A stretch of 58,039 nucleotides of DNA from Acidobacterium sp. S8 (GTDB taxonomy: Bacteria > Acidobacteriota > Terriglobia > Terriglobales > Acidobacteriaceae), in contig NZ_LMUM01000002.1 in the NCBI RefSeq assembly GCF_009765985.1, positions 78,053-136,091 on the forward strand, written 5' to 3'. The translations under genes and the position numbers were made by a program. The notes beneath the pieces were generated by a model that did no database searches, was not told the DNA's origin, and was given only the letters and a program-made list of their open reading frames with translations. Positions 50,880 to 58,039 of the stretch are shown here, piece after piece (positions within the stretch are counted from its first letter, which is position 1; every line of letters starts with the position of its first letter).

Positions 50880-53800
50880 TTAAAACTGGAAGCTTGCCTT
50901 GAGCTGGATGATACGCGGTGAAGCGTCGCCGCCCAGACCGTTTCCGAAGATGCTGGTCGGAGTGCTCACTACGCTGTTGATCTTGCCGAAGAGCGAGCTG
51001 GAGATGTCGCTTACCGGCTGCGCAAAGTTCGGATGGTTGAAGAGGTTAAAGAACTGCGCTCCCACATTGATAGAGGCGCCTTCCCAGTGAGGAACGGCAA
51101 ATCCCTTCTGCGCTGCGAAGTCGCTGTCCACATAATGCGGGCCGAAGAACTGGTTGCGACGCTGCACATTGAAGCCCGTCGGCGAAGCAAATCCGCTGAG
51201 CTGGAGGCAGGGTGTTCCCTCGCCGGTAGCAACGTTTGCAACTGCGCTCGAGCTGCAGCTGTAAGAGGGTTGAGGACCAAGCTGCTGCGCGAAGGCCGGG
51301 CCATAGTAATTCTGACTCTGGAGAGCAGAAGCAAGGTTGTTGTCCGTGATGGAGTATGGGAAACCGGTGTGATAGAAGACGGTTCCGCTCAACTGCCACT
51401 TATCCGTAAGGAGATGCGGTCCACCCCAGTAAGGCAGCGTAATCAGGTAACTGCCTGTGATGTTGTGACGCACGTCATAATCCGAGTTCCCATAGTTCTG
51501 GCTGAAATCGTACGGATTGTTCGGGCTGCTGCTGTTGCCGGGATTGAATGGCAGGAATCCGCCATTCGAAATCTCGTCCAGTGCGTGGCTATAAGTGTAG
51601 TTGACCGTGATAGTCGTGTACTTTTCGCGATGCGTCGCCGTTGCGGTCAGACCGTTATAGTTAGAACTCGCAGCGCTGTGATAGATCTGCACCTGAGCAA
51701 ACGAAGGTACCGGAGCAGTCGTAGGCAGCGTCCCGAAACCATAGGAGTTGGCGCTGTTGTTTACGACCGGCTCGTGATACCCGTGATTGCCGACATAGCC
51801 AATCGCAAGTGCCGTGTTGTATGGGAACTGGTGCTCAAGCTGGAAGCTCCACTCCTCATACTGCGGATACTGGACATCCTGCGCGCCGGAAACGAAGTTT
51901 GGCGCCGAAAAAGTCGGATTGGCCGCTGAGAGGCTGTCATAGCTGGCTCCCTGGCTGAAGCCAGTACGGAAGGCGGTTGCATTCGTCGAGGCGATCTGCG
52001 ATCCGCTACCCGCAAGCGATGGGTCAATCAGCTGGTCAAAAACAGCGAACGAAGGCTCGGTCGGCGGGTTCGCGATCAGGCTGTCTGCCACTGTTCCTGG
52101 GAAGACATCAGCGAACATACCGAAGCCGCCGCGAACAACCGTGTTCGGCGAAAGGCTGTAGTTAAAGCCGATGCGCGGTTCCACCATAAAGGACTGATAG
52201 CTGTGGAAGGCTTGGTGCTGGTTAGCATTGATGTAGCTGTTGTACGGAGTTGAGGTATTCGGGCTCTGGCCGAAGAAGTCGCCGGACAGGTTGGCAATGA
52301 CATTCTTCGTGCTGATGGGGTTCGAGTTGTGCTCGACACGAATACCAGCGGTGAGCTTGAGGTTTGGACGGATATTCCAGTCGTCTTCAACGTATCCACC
52401 AAGCTGGTAGAAGGCCAATGGCTGCGACTTGCTCAGCGGGAAGGCTTGCAGCGTCTCGAAGGCATAACCGTCGTTGTATGAGCCCACGCCATACATGTTA
52501 GCCAGCGACGGACCAAAGCCGACCAGCAGCGGAGCCGTCAGCTCCATCGGGTCATAGTCGCTGATGTCATCACGCTTGAACGAAGCGCCAACTTTGATCG
52601 TATGATTGCCGCGGCTGATGCTCAGATCGTCGAGGAAACCATACTGAGTGGCGTTGCGGCCATTCGGGAAATAACCGTACTGATTGAGCGTGGTGAGCGT
52701 GTCCGTGTGGCCATAATGAGGGTTTGTGGTTGGGGTACCGCTCGTATCCTCCGCATCGGAGAACTCGAAAGTGCCCGGAAACGCAGCAAGGTTCGCAGCC
52801 GGATCAGGTGCCTGAAAGATGGCGCGATAGTAAGAACCGTTGATAGACAGCTGGTTAATAATGTTGGGCGAGAAGGTGTGCGTCTCTGCCAGCTGGCCTT
52901 CATAAGAGGGCTGGTTGCTGGTCAGATTGAACAACGGGTTGATCGGATCGGTAAACGAGGGCTGGAAGCCTTTGTCCTGCTTATAGCGGACATACATTTT
53001 GTCGTTGTCGCCGATGTTCCAGTCCGCGCGTCCTGTCAGAATCCACTCGTTGGCGCCCGAGGACGCTGTCGAACGGAAGGTGTTGACATCCGGGTTAACT
53101 CCACCGTCATCGACAAACGGAACGACTCCCGCTGCGCCATTGGCGTTGTTATAAAGCGAGAACATGTTCTGGTAGAACGGCAGTTCACTCGGATTGTTGG
53201 CAGCTACCGACGTCAGAACTGAGCTCTGATAGGTAGCGCTGGGAATGTAAACTGCAGTATTGGTAGGGAAAACGACGCGTAAACCTTCGGTATTGACAAA
53301 GAAGAACAGCTTATCCTTCTTCACCGGGCCACCAATCGCGGCTGCCCACTGGTTGTCATTATCGAACGGGCGCTTCACACCCTGCTGATTATTGAAGTAT
53401 TCGTTCGCATTCAGGCTGCTGCCGTTCCACCAGTAAACCATGTTGCCGTGGAAGCGGTTTGTGCCGGAGCGGGTGATCTCGTTCATCTGCGCGCCGCCCA
53501 GGCCACCGTACTGTGCGCTGTAGGCGTTGCTGATCACCGTCGCTTCGCTGATCTCGTTGTTACCGAGCAGAATGTTGGTCGCACCCGAGTTATTCACGTT
53601 GAAAAACGGATCGTTCTCGTCAGTGCCGTTTACGGTGAAATTGTTCGAGGTGGCTGGCAGGCCAAAGCTCGAAAAGTTACCGTAACCGAACATTCCATTC
53701 GTGGCCTGCGTCGTCGTATTCATGGTGGACCCGGGCGCAAGCTGTCCAAGGAAGGTGATGTCATTGCCGGGGTTCGGCATGCTCTGCACTTGGCGCTGGT

Positions 53801-54254
53801 CAAAATTGGTGGAGATATTTGCGTCTTCGGTGTGAATCAGGGGCAGGGCTTCCGCGCTGACCTCAACCGTCTGCGAGCTGCCGCCGAGAGACATCTTGAA
53901 GCTGCCCGCTGCGATGATTCCAGCCTGGACTGTCAATTTCTCCTCGGCATTCTGAAAACCAGAGGCGGTAACGGTAATCTGATATTGGCCGGGCTTAAGT
54001 AAAGAAACGCGATATGTACCGGCATCATTGGAAACCACGTTCTTGACTTCGCCGGTATCCAGACTTTTTACAGTTACGTTCGCGTTCGGTACTACCGCGC
54101 CGGAGGGATCTGTGATGGTTCCTGCAATGTCACCGGAAATTACCGACTGCGCAGATGCCGTCGATACTGAGATCACCGAAAACGTTCCAGGAACTAACAA
54201 CAATGCTGCAAGGGCAAGCGCCCCGAGCCGAAGCCCAGAGTTAATCTTTTTCAT
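50880..54254 (-). CDS. TonB-dependent outer-membrane receptor, Oar-like, second copy
   Basis: The 1124-aa product has a signal peptide (about residues 1-36, ending ASAQS), a carboxypeptidase-regulatory-like domain (about 40-125, GTITDPSGAVVPNANVTV), a plug-like part (NNFTVNGTDENDPFFNV), and a long barrel ending in Phe (LKASFQF). It shares architecture, not close identity, with the receptor at 12617-16012. The substrate is unknown; large Oar-like receptors are thought to import oligosaccharides or peptides or to serve adhesion. It is monocistronic with its own terminator. Two adjacent palindromes lie about 70-95 bp upstream of the ATG, suggesting control by a dedicated regulator. Confidence 0.9.
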   Translation of the reverse strand: MKKINSGLRLGALALAALLLVPGTFSVISVSTASAQSVISGDIAGTITDPSGAVVPNANVTVKSLDTGEVKNVVSNDAGTYRVSLLKPGQYQITVTASGFQNAEEKLTVQAGIIAAGSFKMSLGGSSQTVEVSAEALPLIHTEDANISTNFDQRQVQSMPNPGNDITFLGQLAPGSTMNTTTQATNGMFGYGNFSSFGLPATSNNFTVNGTDENDPFFNVNNSGATNILLGNNEISEATVISNAYSAQYGGLGGAQMNEITRSGTNRFHGNMVYWWNGSSLNANEYFNNQQGVKRPFDNDNQWAAAIGGPVKKDKLFFFVNTEGLRVVFPTNTAVYIPSATYQSSVLTSVAANNPSELPFYQNMFSLYNNANGAAGVVPFVDDGGVNPDVNTFRSTASSGANEWILTGRADWNIGDNDKMYVRYKQDKGFQPSFTDPINPLFNLTSNQPSYEGQLAETHTFSPNIINQLSINGSYYRAIFQAPDPAANLAAFPGTFEFSDAEDTSGTPTTNPHYGHTDTLTTLNQYGYFPNGRNATQYGFLDDLSISRGNHTIKVGASFKRDDISDYDPMELTAPLLVGFGPSLANMYGVGSYNDGYAFETLQAFPLSKSQPLAFYQLGGYVEDDWNIRPNLKLTAGIRVEHNSNPISTKNVIANLSGDFFGQSPNTSTPYNSYINANQHQAFHSYQSFMVEPRIGFNYSLSPNTVVRGGFGMFADVFPGTVADSLIANPPTEPSFAVFDQLIDPSLAGSGSQIASTNATAFRTGFSQGASYDSLSAANPTFSAPNFVSGAQDVQYPQYEEWSFQLEHQFPYNTALAIGYVGNHGYHEPVVNNSANSYGFGTLPTTAPVPSFAQVQIYHSAASSNYNGLTATATHREKYTTITVNYTYSHALDEISNGGFLPFNPGNSSSPNNPYDFSQNYGNSDYDVRHNITGSYLITLPYWGGPHLLTDKWQLSGTVFYHTGFPYSITDNNLASALQSQNYYGPAFAQQLGPQPSYSCSSSAVANVATGEGTPCLQLSGFASPTGFNVQRRNQFFGPHYVDSDFAAQKGFAVPHWEGASINVGAQFFNLFNHPNFAQPVSDISSSLFGKINSVVSTPTSIFGNGLGGDASPRIIQLKASFQF

Positions 54255-54323
54255 GTTAACTCTTATAGCAACTGGCTGGCCGTATCAATATGCTAATAGA
54301 CCATGCTGGCCAAATTCATAAGG

Positions 54324-54347
54324 TAGTAATACTAAAGTAGTTAACTA
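54324..54347. promoter_or_regulatory. Two adjacent palindromes upstream of the TonB receptor gene
   Basis: TAGTAATACTA (54324-54334) and TAGTTAACTA (54338-54347) are each perfect palindromes with matching outer TAGT/ACTA arms, 3 bp apart. They look like two copies of one operator. They lie in the divergent region between the receptor and yggS. Confidence 0.45.
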
Positions 54348-54532
54348 TGGGCGAAAATTAGGTGTCATTAACGTTGCTTCCTTCTGCTACAAAACGGTGA
54401 AGGGAGAATATGATTTTTAGTATTTGGCTCCTCTTTCAGATTCACTCCACGATCCCAAAATAAGGTCGAAATCGAGCCGAAAAAGGCTACTTAGACCACT
54501 CTTTCTCGGCATTCCTCTTACAATCAGTCTGC

Positions 54533-55282
54533 ATGTCAGGTCATCAACACATTTCAGAAAATATCCAGCGGGTCGAAGAACGAATCCTGACGGCCTGTCG
54601 GCAGGCGGGTCGGGAAAGAATCCACGTCAGGCTCATGGCCGTCTCTAAAACCCATCCCGCAGAGTTGCTGGCGGAAGCCTTTACAGCGGGATTAAGGCTC
54701 TTTGGAGAGAACAGGGTGCAGGAATTCCAGGAAAAAAAAGCCGCTTTGGATAATCTCCGGATACCGGTCGCCGATACCTTCACATCGGACCATCGGGCGG
54801 CCGTTCATCTGATCGGACATCTGCAGTCCAATAAAACAGCACGCGCCGCCGAAATCTTTTCCGCCGTCGATACGGTCGATTCTCTCAAGCTGGCTCAGCG
54901 GCTGAATGATGCTGCCGCGAGGGCTAAACGTCAGCTTTCAGCTCTGATTGAACTCAAATTGAGCGAAGAAGAGGCTAAAACCGGCCTCGAAGCGGATTCC
55001 AGTGAATTGGCAGAACTGCTGGAGCAATTGCCGGATCTCCACCACCTCCAGACGCGAGGGCTAATGACGGTCGCCCCCTTCGATGAGAATCCTGAGACGG
55101 CCCGGAAGTGCTTTCGCAAATTGCGCCAGTTGCGCGAAGAGTTGGCAGCGCGGTATCCGCGCCTCGATTTCAAGGAGCTTTCGATGGGCATGTCGGGCGA
55201 TTTCGAAATCGCCATCGAAGAAGGATCGACGCTGGTGCGAATCGGCACCGCCATCTTCGGCGCACGCCCGAAACCCGCATGA
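54533..55282 (+). CDS. yggS: YggS/PLPBP-family PLP-binding protein
   Basis: This family binds pyridoxal phosphate and keeps PLP and amino-acid pools in balance; it has no known catalysis. The 249-aa product keeps the PLP lysine in LMAVSKTHP, LFGENRVQEFQEK, VHLIGHLQSNK and the phosphate-binding end ELSMGMSGDFEIAIEEGST followed by VRIGTAIFG. It is slightly longer than E. coli YggS (234 aa). Its last codons overlap the next gene by four bases (ATGA), the usual yggS-yggU type pairing. Confidence 0.93.
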   Translation: MSGHQHISENIQRVEERILTACRQAGRERIHVRLMAVSKTHPAELLAEAFTAGLRLFGENRVQEFQEKKAALDNLRIPVADTFTSDHRAAVHLIGHLQSNKTARAAEIFSAVDTVDSLKLAQRLNDAAARAKRQLSALIELKLSEEEAKTGLEADSSELAELLEQLPDLHHLQTRGLMTVAPFDENPETARKCFRKLRQLREELAARYPRLDFKELSMGMSGDFEIAIEEGSTLVRIGTAIFGARPKPA

Positions 55283-55566
55283 TCGAGCTGCGGGAGACCG
55301 TAAATGGAGTCAGCTTCATCGTTCGTGTGCAACCACGCGCCAGCCGCACGGCAATCACTGGGTTCGTAGGCGATACCCTCAAGCTGGCTCTGGCTGCGCC
55401 TCCAGTCGAAGGCAAGGCGAACGAAGCTCTGGTCCGCTTCTTTGCCGATCTGCTCGAGGTGCCACGCTCTGCCGTCGAGATTCTTAGCGGCGAGCAATCG
55501 CGCAATAAAGTCGTGCGTGTCAGCGGAGTCACGCCCAGTTGGGTGCAATCCCGCCTGACGACCTGA
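55279..55566 (+). CDS. yggU: DUF167 family protein (YggU-like)
   Basis: The ATG at 55279 (95 aa, MIELRETVNGVSFIVRVQP) overlaps the yggS stop by four bases. The DUF167 core is complete: VRVQPRASRTAITGFVGD, LKLALAAPPVEGKANEALVRF and VEILSGEQSRNKVVRV. The family is of unknown function, with an alpha/beta fold. Longer frames start inside yggS and are rejected. It is followed after 42 bp by the symporter gene on the same strand. Confidence 0.92.
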   Translation: MIELRETVNGVSFIVRVQPRASRTAITGFVGDTLKLALAAPPVEGKANEALVRFFADLLEVPRSAVEILSGEQSRNKVVRVSGVTPSWVQSRLTT

Positions 55567-55608
55567 CAGCTTTGCCCGTACACTGACGATTACGGATAAA
55601 AGATACCT

Positions 55609-57051
55609 ATGAGCCATCTATACGCCGCAGTGATCGGCGCGATCGTCCTTACTCTGCTGATTGTTTCACTCACGCGTCTGGGAAAGGTAAAAACCAAGGC
55701 CGACTATCTGGTCGCTGGCCGATCATTGCCCGCCTTCGTGCTGGTCTTTACCCTGCTCTCTTCCTGGATTGGCTCCGGCTCCCTTCTCGGAGGCGCCGAG
55801 AATGCATACAACCACGGCTTCGTGGCCCTCTGGCAGGGCGGCGGCGGATGGGCGGGTCTGCTGCTCATCTACTTCATTGCGCCGCGCGCCCGTAAGTTCG
55901 CGCAGTACACCATCCCCGATCTGCTTGAAGCACGTTACAACCAGACAGCCCGCATCCTCGGCGTGATCGCCACATTATTCACCTACGCGGCAATCAGCAG
56001 CTATCAATTGATCGGCGGCGGCGATATTCTCAGCCTCATCTTCCCCACCGTCATCACTCCTGATCTGGGCAAATACATCATTGCGGCCTTCGTCATCGTC
56101 TTTACCGCGATTGCCGGCATGTCTTCCGTTGCTTATATGGATGTCGTCATCGGCATGCTGGCTACTATCACCATGCTGATCGCCCTTCCGGTGCTGATGC
56201 ACTCGGTTGGCGGCTGGAGCGGATTTCACGCAGCCTTGCCCGCCTCGCACTTTACCGTACTCGGCGGAGACACACTCATCCACGCGCTGGAGCTGTTTTT
56301 CCCAACGTGCCTGTTGATGATGGGCAACCAGACGATGTACCAGAAATTCTTTTCCGCCAAGTCGGAGAAAGATGCGCGTGTTGCCGTCGTGGGATGGATC
56401 ATCGGCACCGTGATTCTCGAGACAGTCATTGTGATCCTGGCAATGCTCGGCCATGTGCGCGCCATCGAAAATCATGCCTCGCCATTTCCACGTGAGATTC
56501 TGGCCTTCACTGCTCTGCATAATCTCCCAACGCTGCTGGGTGCGCTGTTGATGGGGGCCATATTCGCCAAGATTATTTCAACGGCAAACAACTATCTCTT
56601 TTCCGCCTCTACGAATCTGGTCAATGACATTTTTGCGCGATATATTGCGCCGGATGCCTCAAACAAACGCATCCTCATCGTTTCGCGCCTGATGGTGGTG
56701 CTGCTCGGCGTCTGGGCGCTGTACCAGGCAATGCACACGGGATCGGTTCTCAAGAAAACGCTCTACGCCTACACCATTTATTCAGCCGCGCTCACGCCAG
56801 TCATTCTCGCGGCCTTCTACTCGCGGCGTGTGAATGCAGCAGGCGCGGTCAGCGCCATCGGCGCCGGAACCTTCATTACTGTCTTCTGGGATTCGAGCTT
56901 CGTGCACAATCATCTGCCGGCCGTGTTAGCCCAGCGGGACGCAATTTTTCCCGCTCTGCTGATCGCGGTGCTCTGCCTGGTGATCGTAAGCGCATGCACC
57001 AAACCGCCGCGCAAAGAGCAGGTGGCAATCTTCTTCGGAGATAACGCATAA
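55609..57051 (+). CDS. Sodium:solute symporter (SSS family)
   Basis: The 480-aa product has about 13 hydrophobic segments and SSS signatures: KTKADYLVAGRSLPAFVLVF, then SSWIGSGSLLGGAENAYNHG near helix 2, and AKIISTANNYLFSASTNLVN with the conserved Ser/Thr of the sodium site in helix 8. It imports a solute with Na+ across the inner membrane. The substrate is not predictable; the opening resembles members for organic acids or amino acids. It follows yggU closely and ends at a stem-loop shared with the convergent MBL-fold gene. Confidence 0.88.
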   Translation: MSHLYAAVIGAIVLTLLIVSLTRLGKVKTKADYLVAGRSLPAFVLVFTLLSSWIGSGSLLGGAENAYNHGFVALWQGGGGWAGLLLIYFIAPRARKFAQYTIPDLLEARYNQTARILGVIATLFTYAAISSYQLIGGGDILSLIFPTVITPDLGKYIIAAFVIVFTAIAGMSSVAYMDVVIGMLATITMLIALPVLMHSVGGWSGFHAALPASHFTVLGGDTLIHALELFFPTCLLMMGNQTMYQKFFSAKSEKDARVAVVGWIIGTVILETVIVILAMLGHVRAIENHASPFPREILAFTALHNLPTLLGALLMGAIFAKIISTANNYLFSASTNLVNDIFARYIAPDASNKRILIVSRLMVVLLGVWALYQAMHTGSVLKKTLYAYTIYSAALTPVILAAFYSRRVNAAGAVSAIGAGTFITVFWDSSFVHNHLPAVLAQRDAIFPALLIAVLCLVIVSACTKPPRKEQVAIFFGDNA

Positions 57052-57056
57052 AAAGA

Positions 57057-57094
57057 GGCAGGCGACCTGGGTTTGGGTTACTAGTTCGCCTGCC
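57057..57094 (-). terminator. Stem-loop between convergent symporter and MBL-fold genes
   Basis: GGCAGGCGA (57057-57065) and TCGCCTGCC (57086-57094) are perfect complements over a 20-nt loop. On the minus strand it is followed by TCTTTTTATG, so it suits the MBL-fold transcript better; on the plus strand only CCTTGGG follows. Confidence 0.55.
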
Positions 57095-57138
57095 CTTGGG
57101 TTGAGAGCATGGTTTCGGACCGCTCTTCCCGAAAAAAA

Positions 57139-58020
57139 CTACGTTGTCTTATCGAGCATGGTCACAACATCGCTCCAAGGCGTTGGCCCTTCGTGCATCG
57201 CATACACGGAATCGACCTTCAGATGCTCCCGCTCCACAGCCTGCCTCACTTCATGCATTAGCTGCGGATCGTAAAGTGTCTTATCCGGATTCACGACGAG
57301 CGTATCGCTCGCATAGAGAAGACGACGCTCAGGGAAATAAACCATGTATTGCCGCTCCGTCGATGCGCCCCTCAGCGGATAAAGCTCCATGCGATTCGCG
57401 CCAGAGCCCAATTCCATCCTGCCGGAAACAATCTTCCACTCGGGCTTCTTCCGCGATCTCTCCAGCGCATCAGGGTTGATCGTATGAGGAGCAGCAATCA
57501 TCCGGCTCAGAAGTGCCTGATTGAGATCGAGAATATAGACCGGAACTCCCTGCGATACGTCGAAGCGAATGCCCCCGACATGGGGCCACGAATCCGAAGT
57601 TGAGAGCACAGCCTTGACCTTGGCTCCCGGATATTTCTTCTGCACCTCTTTAAAGATGCCCTGCGTAAACGTGCTTGAAATCGGCGTTTCGAGAACGACA
57701 ACGCCATCCGGCTGTCTTACGATGGTTGTGTTCCACGATCCCTGATAAAGATCGATGCCGTCCGCCAATTGTGTGCTCTGGTCGTTACGAAATGGCTGCT
57801 CCCATCCCTTTTGCTGCGCACTCTGTTGCGCGACCTTTGCGTCCATCGCAAAACTCTTGTCATCAACAGGCACATTGAATTGAATATCGAGAACCTGTGC
57901 AGATTGCCAGATCACGCCATTGCGTTCCGTGATCTCGTTTGTGGGATAGACAATGCCCTTTCCGTACTGCCAGTTGTCCCAATAAATGTGGATGAGCAGG
58001 TCTTCCGGAACGGAGAGAGA
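57139..58020 (-). CDS. MBL-fold protein with degenerate metal site, 5' end truncated or frameshifted
   Basis: The open frame runs from an in-frame TAG at 58021-58023 to 57139. The only start-like codon is GTG at 57915 (258 aa), but the codons before it still read like protein (PEDLLIHIYWDNWQYGKG), so the true start lies upstream. The fold is metallo-beta-lactamase-like: GVVVLETPISSTFTQGIF, then LSTSDSWPHVGGIR, GASTERQYMVYFPERRLLYA and SDTLV. The usual HxHxDH metal motif is SDSWPH here, so most ligands are missing and hydrolase activity is doubtful. Removing one CT unit from the run at 58013-58020 would join this frame to another that is open to the window edge (FLHGNSLS). That suggests a frameshift, real or a sequencing error. 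Confidence 0.65.
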   Translation of the reverse strand, partial: SLSVPEDLLIHIYWDNWQYGKGIVYPTNEITERNGVIWQSAQVLDIQFNVPVDDKSFAMDAKVAQQSAQQKGWEQPFRNDQSTQLADGIDLYQGSWNTTIVRQPDGVVVLETPISSTFTQGIFKEVQKKYPGAKVKAVLSTSDSWPHVGGIRFDVSQGVPVYILDLNQALLSRMIAAPHTINPDALERSRKKPEWKIVSGRMELGSGANRMELYPLRGASTERQYMVYFPERRLLYASDTLVVNPDKTLYDPQLMHEVRQAVEREHLKVDSVYAMHEGPTPWSDVVTMLDKTT

Positions 58021-58039
58021 CTATTCCCATGAAGAAACC

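Noticed and set aside
1-58039. Search for CRISPR arrays, tRNAs, mobile elements and prophage genes
   Set aside because: No regularly spaced direct repeats, cloverleaf-like sequences, transposase or integrase motifs were found. The only tandem repeat is coding (40140-40560).

Overview
The window reads as a chromosomal segment of an Acidobacteriota bacterium of the class Terriglobia (Acidobacteriaceae-like). The evidence is indirect. There are two very large TonB-dependent receptors with an N-terminal carboxypeptidase-regulatory-like domain (1131 and 1124 aa), a secreted sedolisin, many exported enzymes of types common in this group, a B-box/DUF4097 envelope operon, moderately GC-rich DNA, and dispersed intergenic palindromes whose arms begin GGTGCCCCAT or GTCATTCTGAG. 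No 16S rRNA is present, so the placement is an inference. I found no tRNA, rRNA, CRISPR array, transposase, integrase or prophage gene.

Layout: (1) 1-3845, minus strand: str operon rpsL-rpsG-fusA with a clear sigma-70 promoter and a leader of about 400 nt rich in inverted repeats. (2) 3849-18703: an exported S9 peptidase, serB, a secreted S53 peptidase, a beta-propeller-like lipoprotein, an Oar-like TonB receptor, then a one-base-spaced pair of exported phosphoesterase-like enzymes (PHP and PLC/GDPD-like). (3) 18738-26321: yraN, then a complete minus-strand isc operon (iscR-iscS-iscU-iscA-hscB-tautomerase-hscA-fdx-iscX), and a divergent 50-aa zinc-ribbon-like gene with a near-consensus promoter. 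(4) 26497-29371: pgsA-like phosphatidyltransferase, an exported double VOC protein, and a Tat-exported hydroxypyruvate-isomerase-like protein. (5) 29379-33102: a three-gene polysaccharide export set (Wza-like, beta-barrel, Wzz-like) with no glycosyltransferases beside it. (6) 33461-41544, plus strand: thioredoxin-like protein, YihY, pyruvate kinase with a basic tail, MutL with the endonuclease motif, a protein with a long Arg/Gly-rich repetitive tail, and cytidylate kinase. (7) 41516-45668, minus strand: five tightly coupled genes, ECF sigma, anti-sigma, B-box membrane protein, small membrane protein, and a LiaF-TM/DUF4097-like protein, behind an ECF-like promoter and a perfect inverted repeat. 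(8) 46096-58039: GT39-family membrane glycosyltransferase, DUF192 protein and SpoIIE-type phosphatase, the second TonB receptor, yggS-yggU, a sodium:solute symporter, and a frameshifted MBL-fold gene at the edge.

How it fits together: housekeeping modules (translation, Fe-S assembly, mismatch repair, glycolysis) alternate with envelope and nutrient-acquisition modules typical of a soil heterotroph. The best candidate for an under-described system is the sigma/anti-sigma/B-box/DUF4097 operon, which looks like a Lia-type envelope-stress module under ECF control. Next are the str leader RNA, the isc operon with an embedded tautomerase and repeat hairpins, the Arg/Gly-rich repeat protein, and the MBL-fold protein that lacks several metal ligands.
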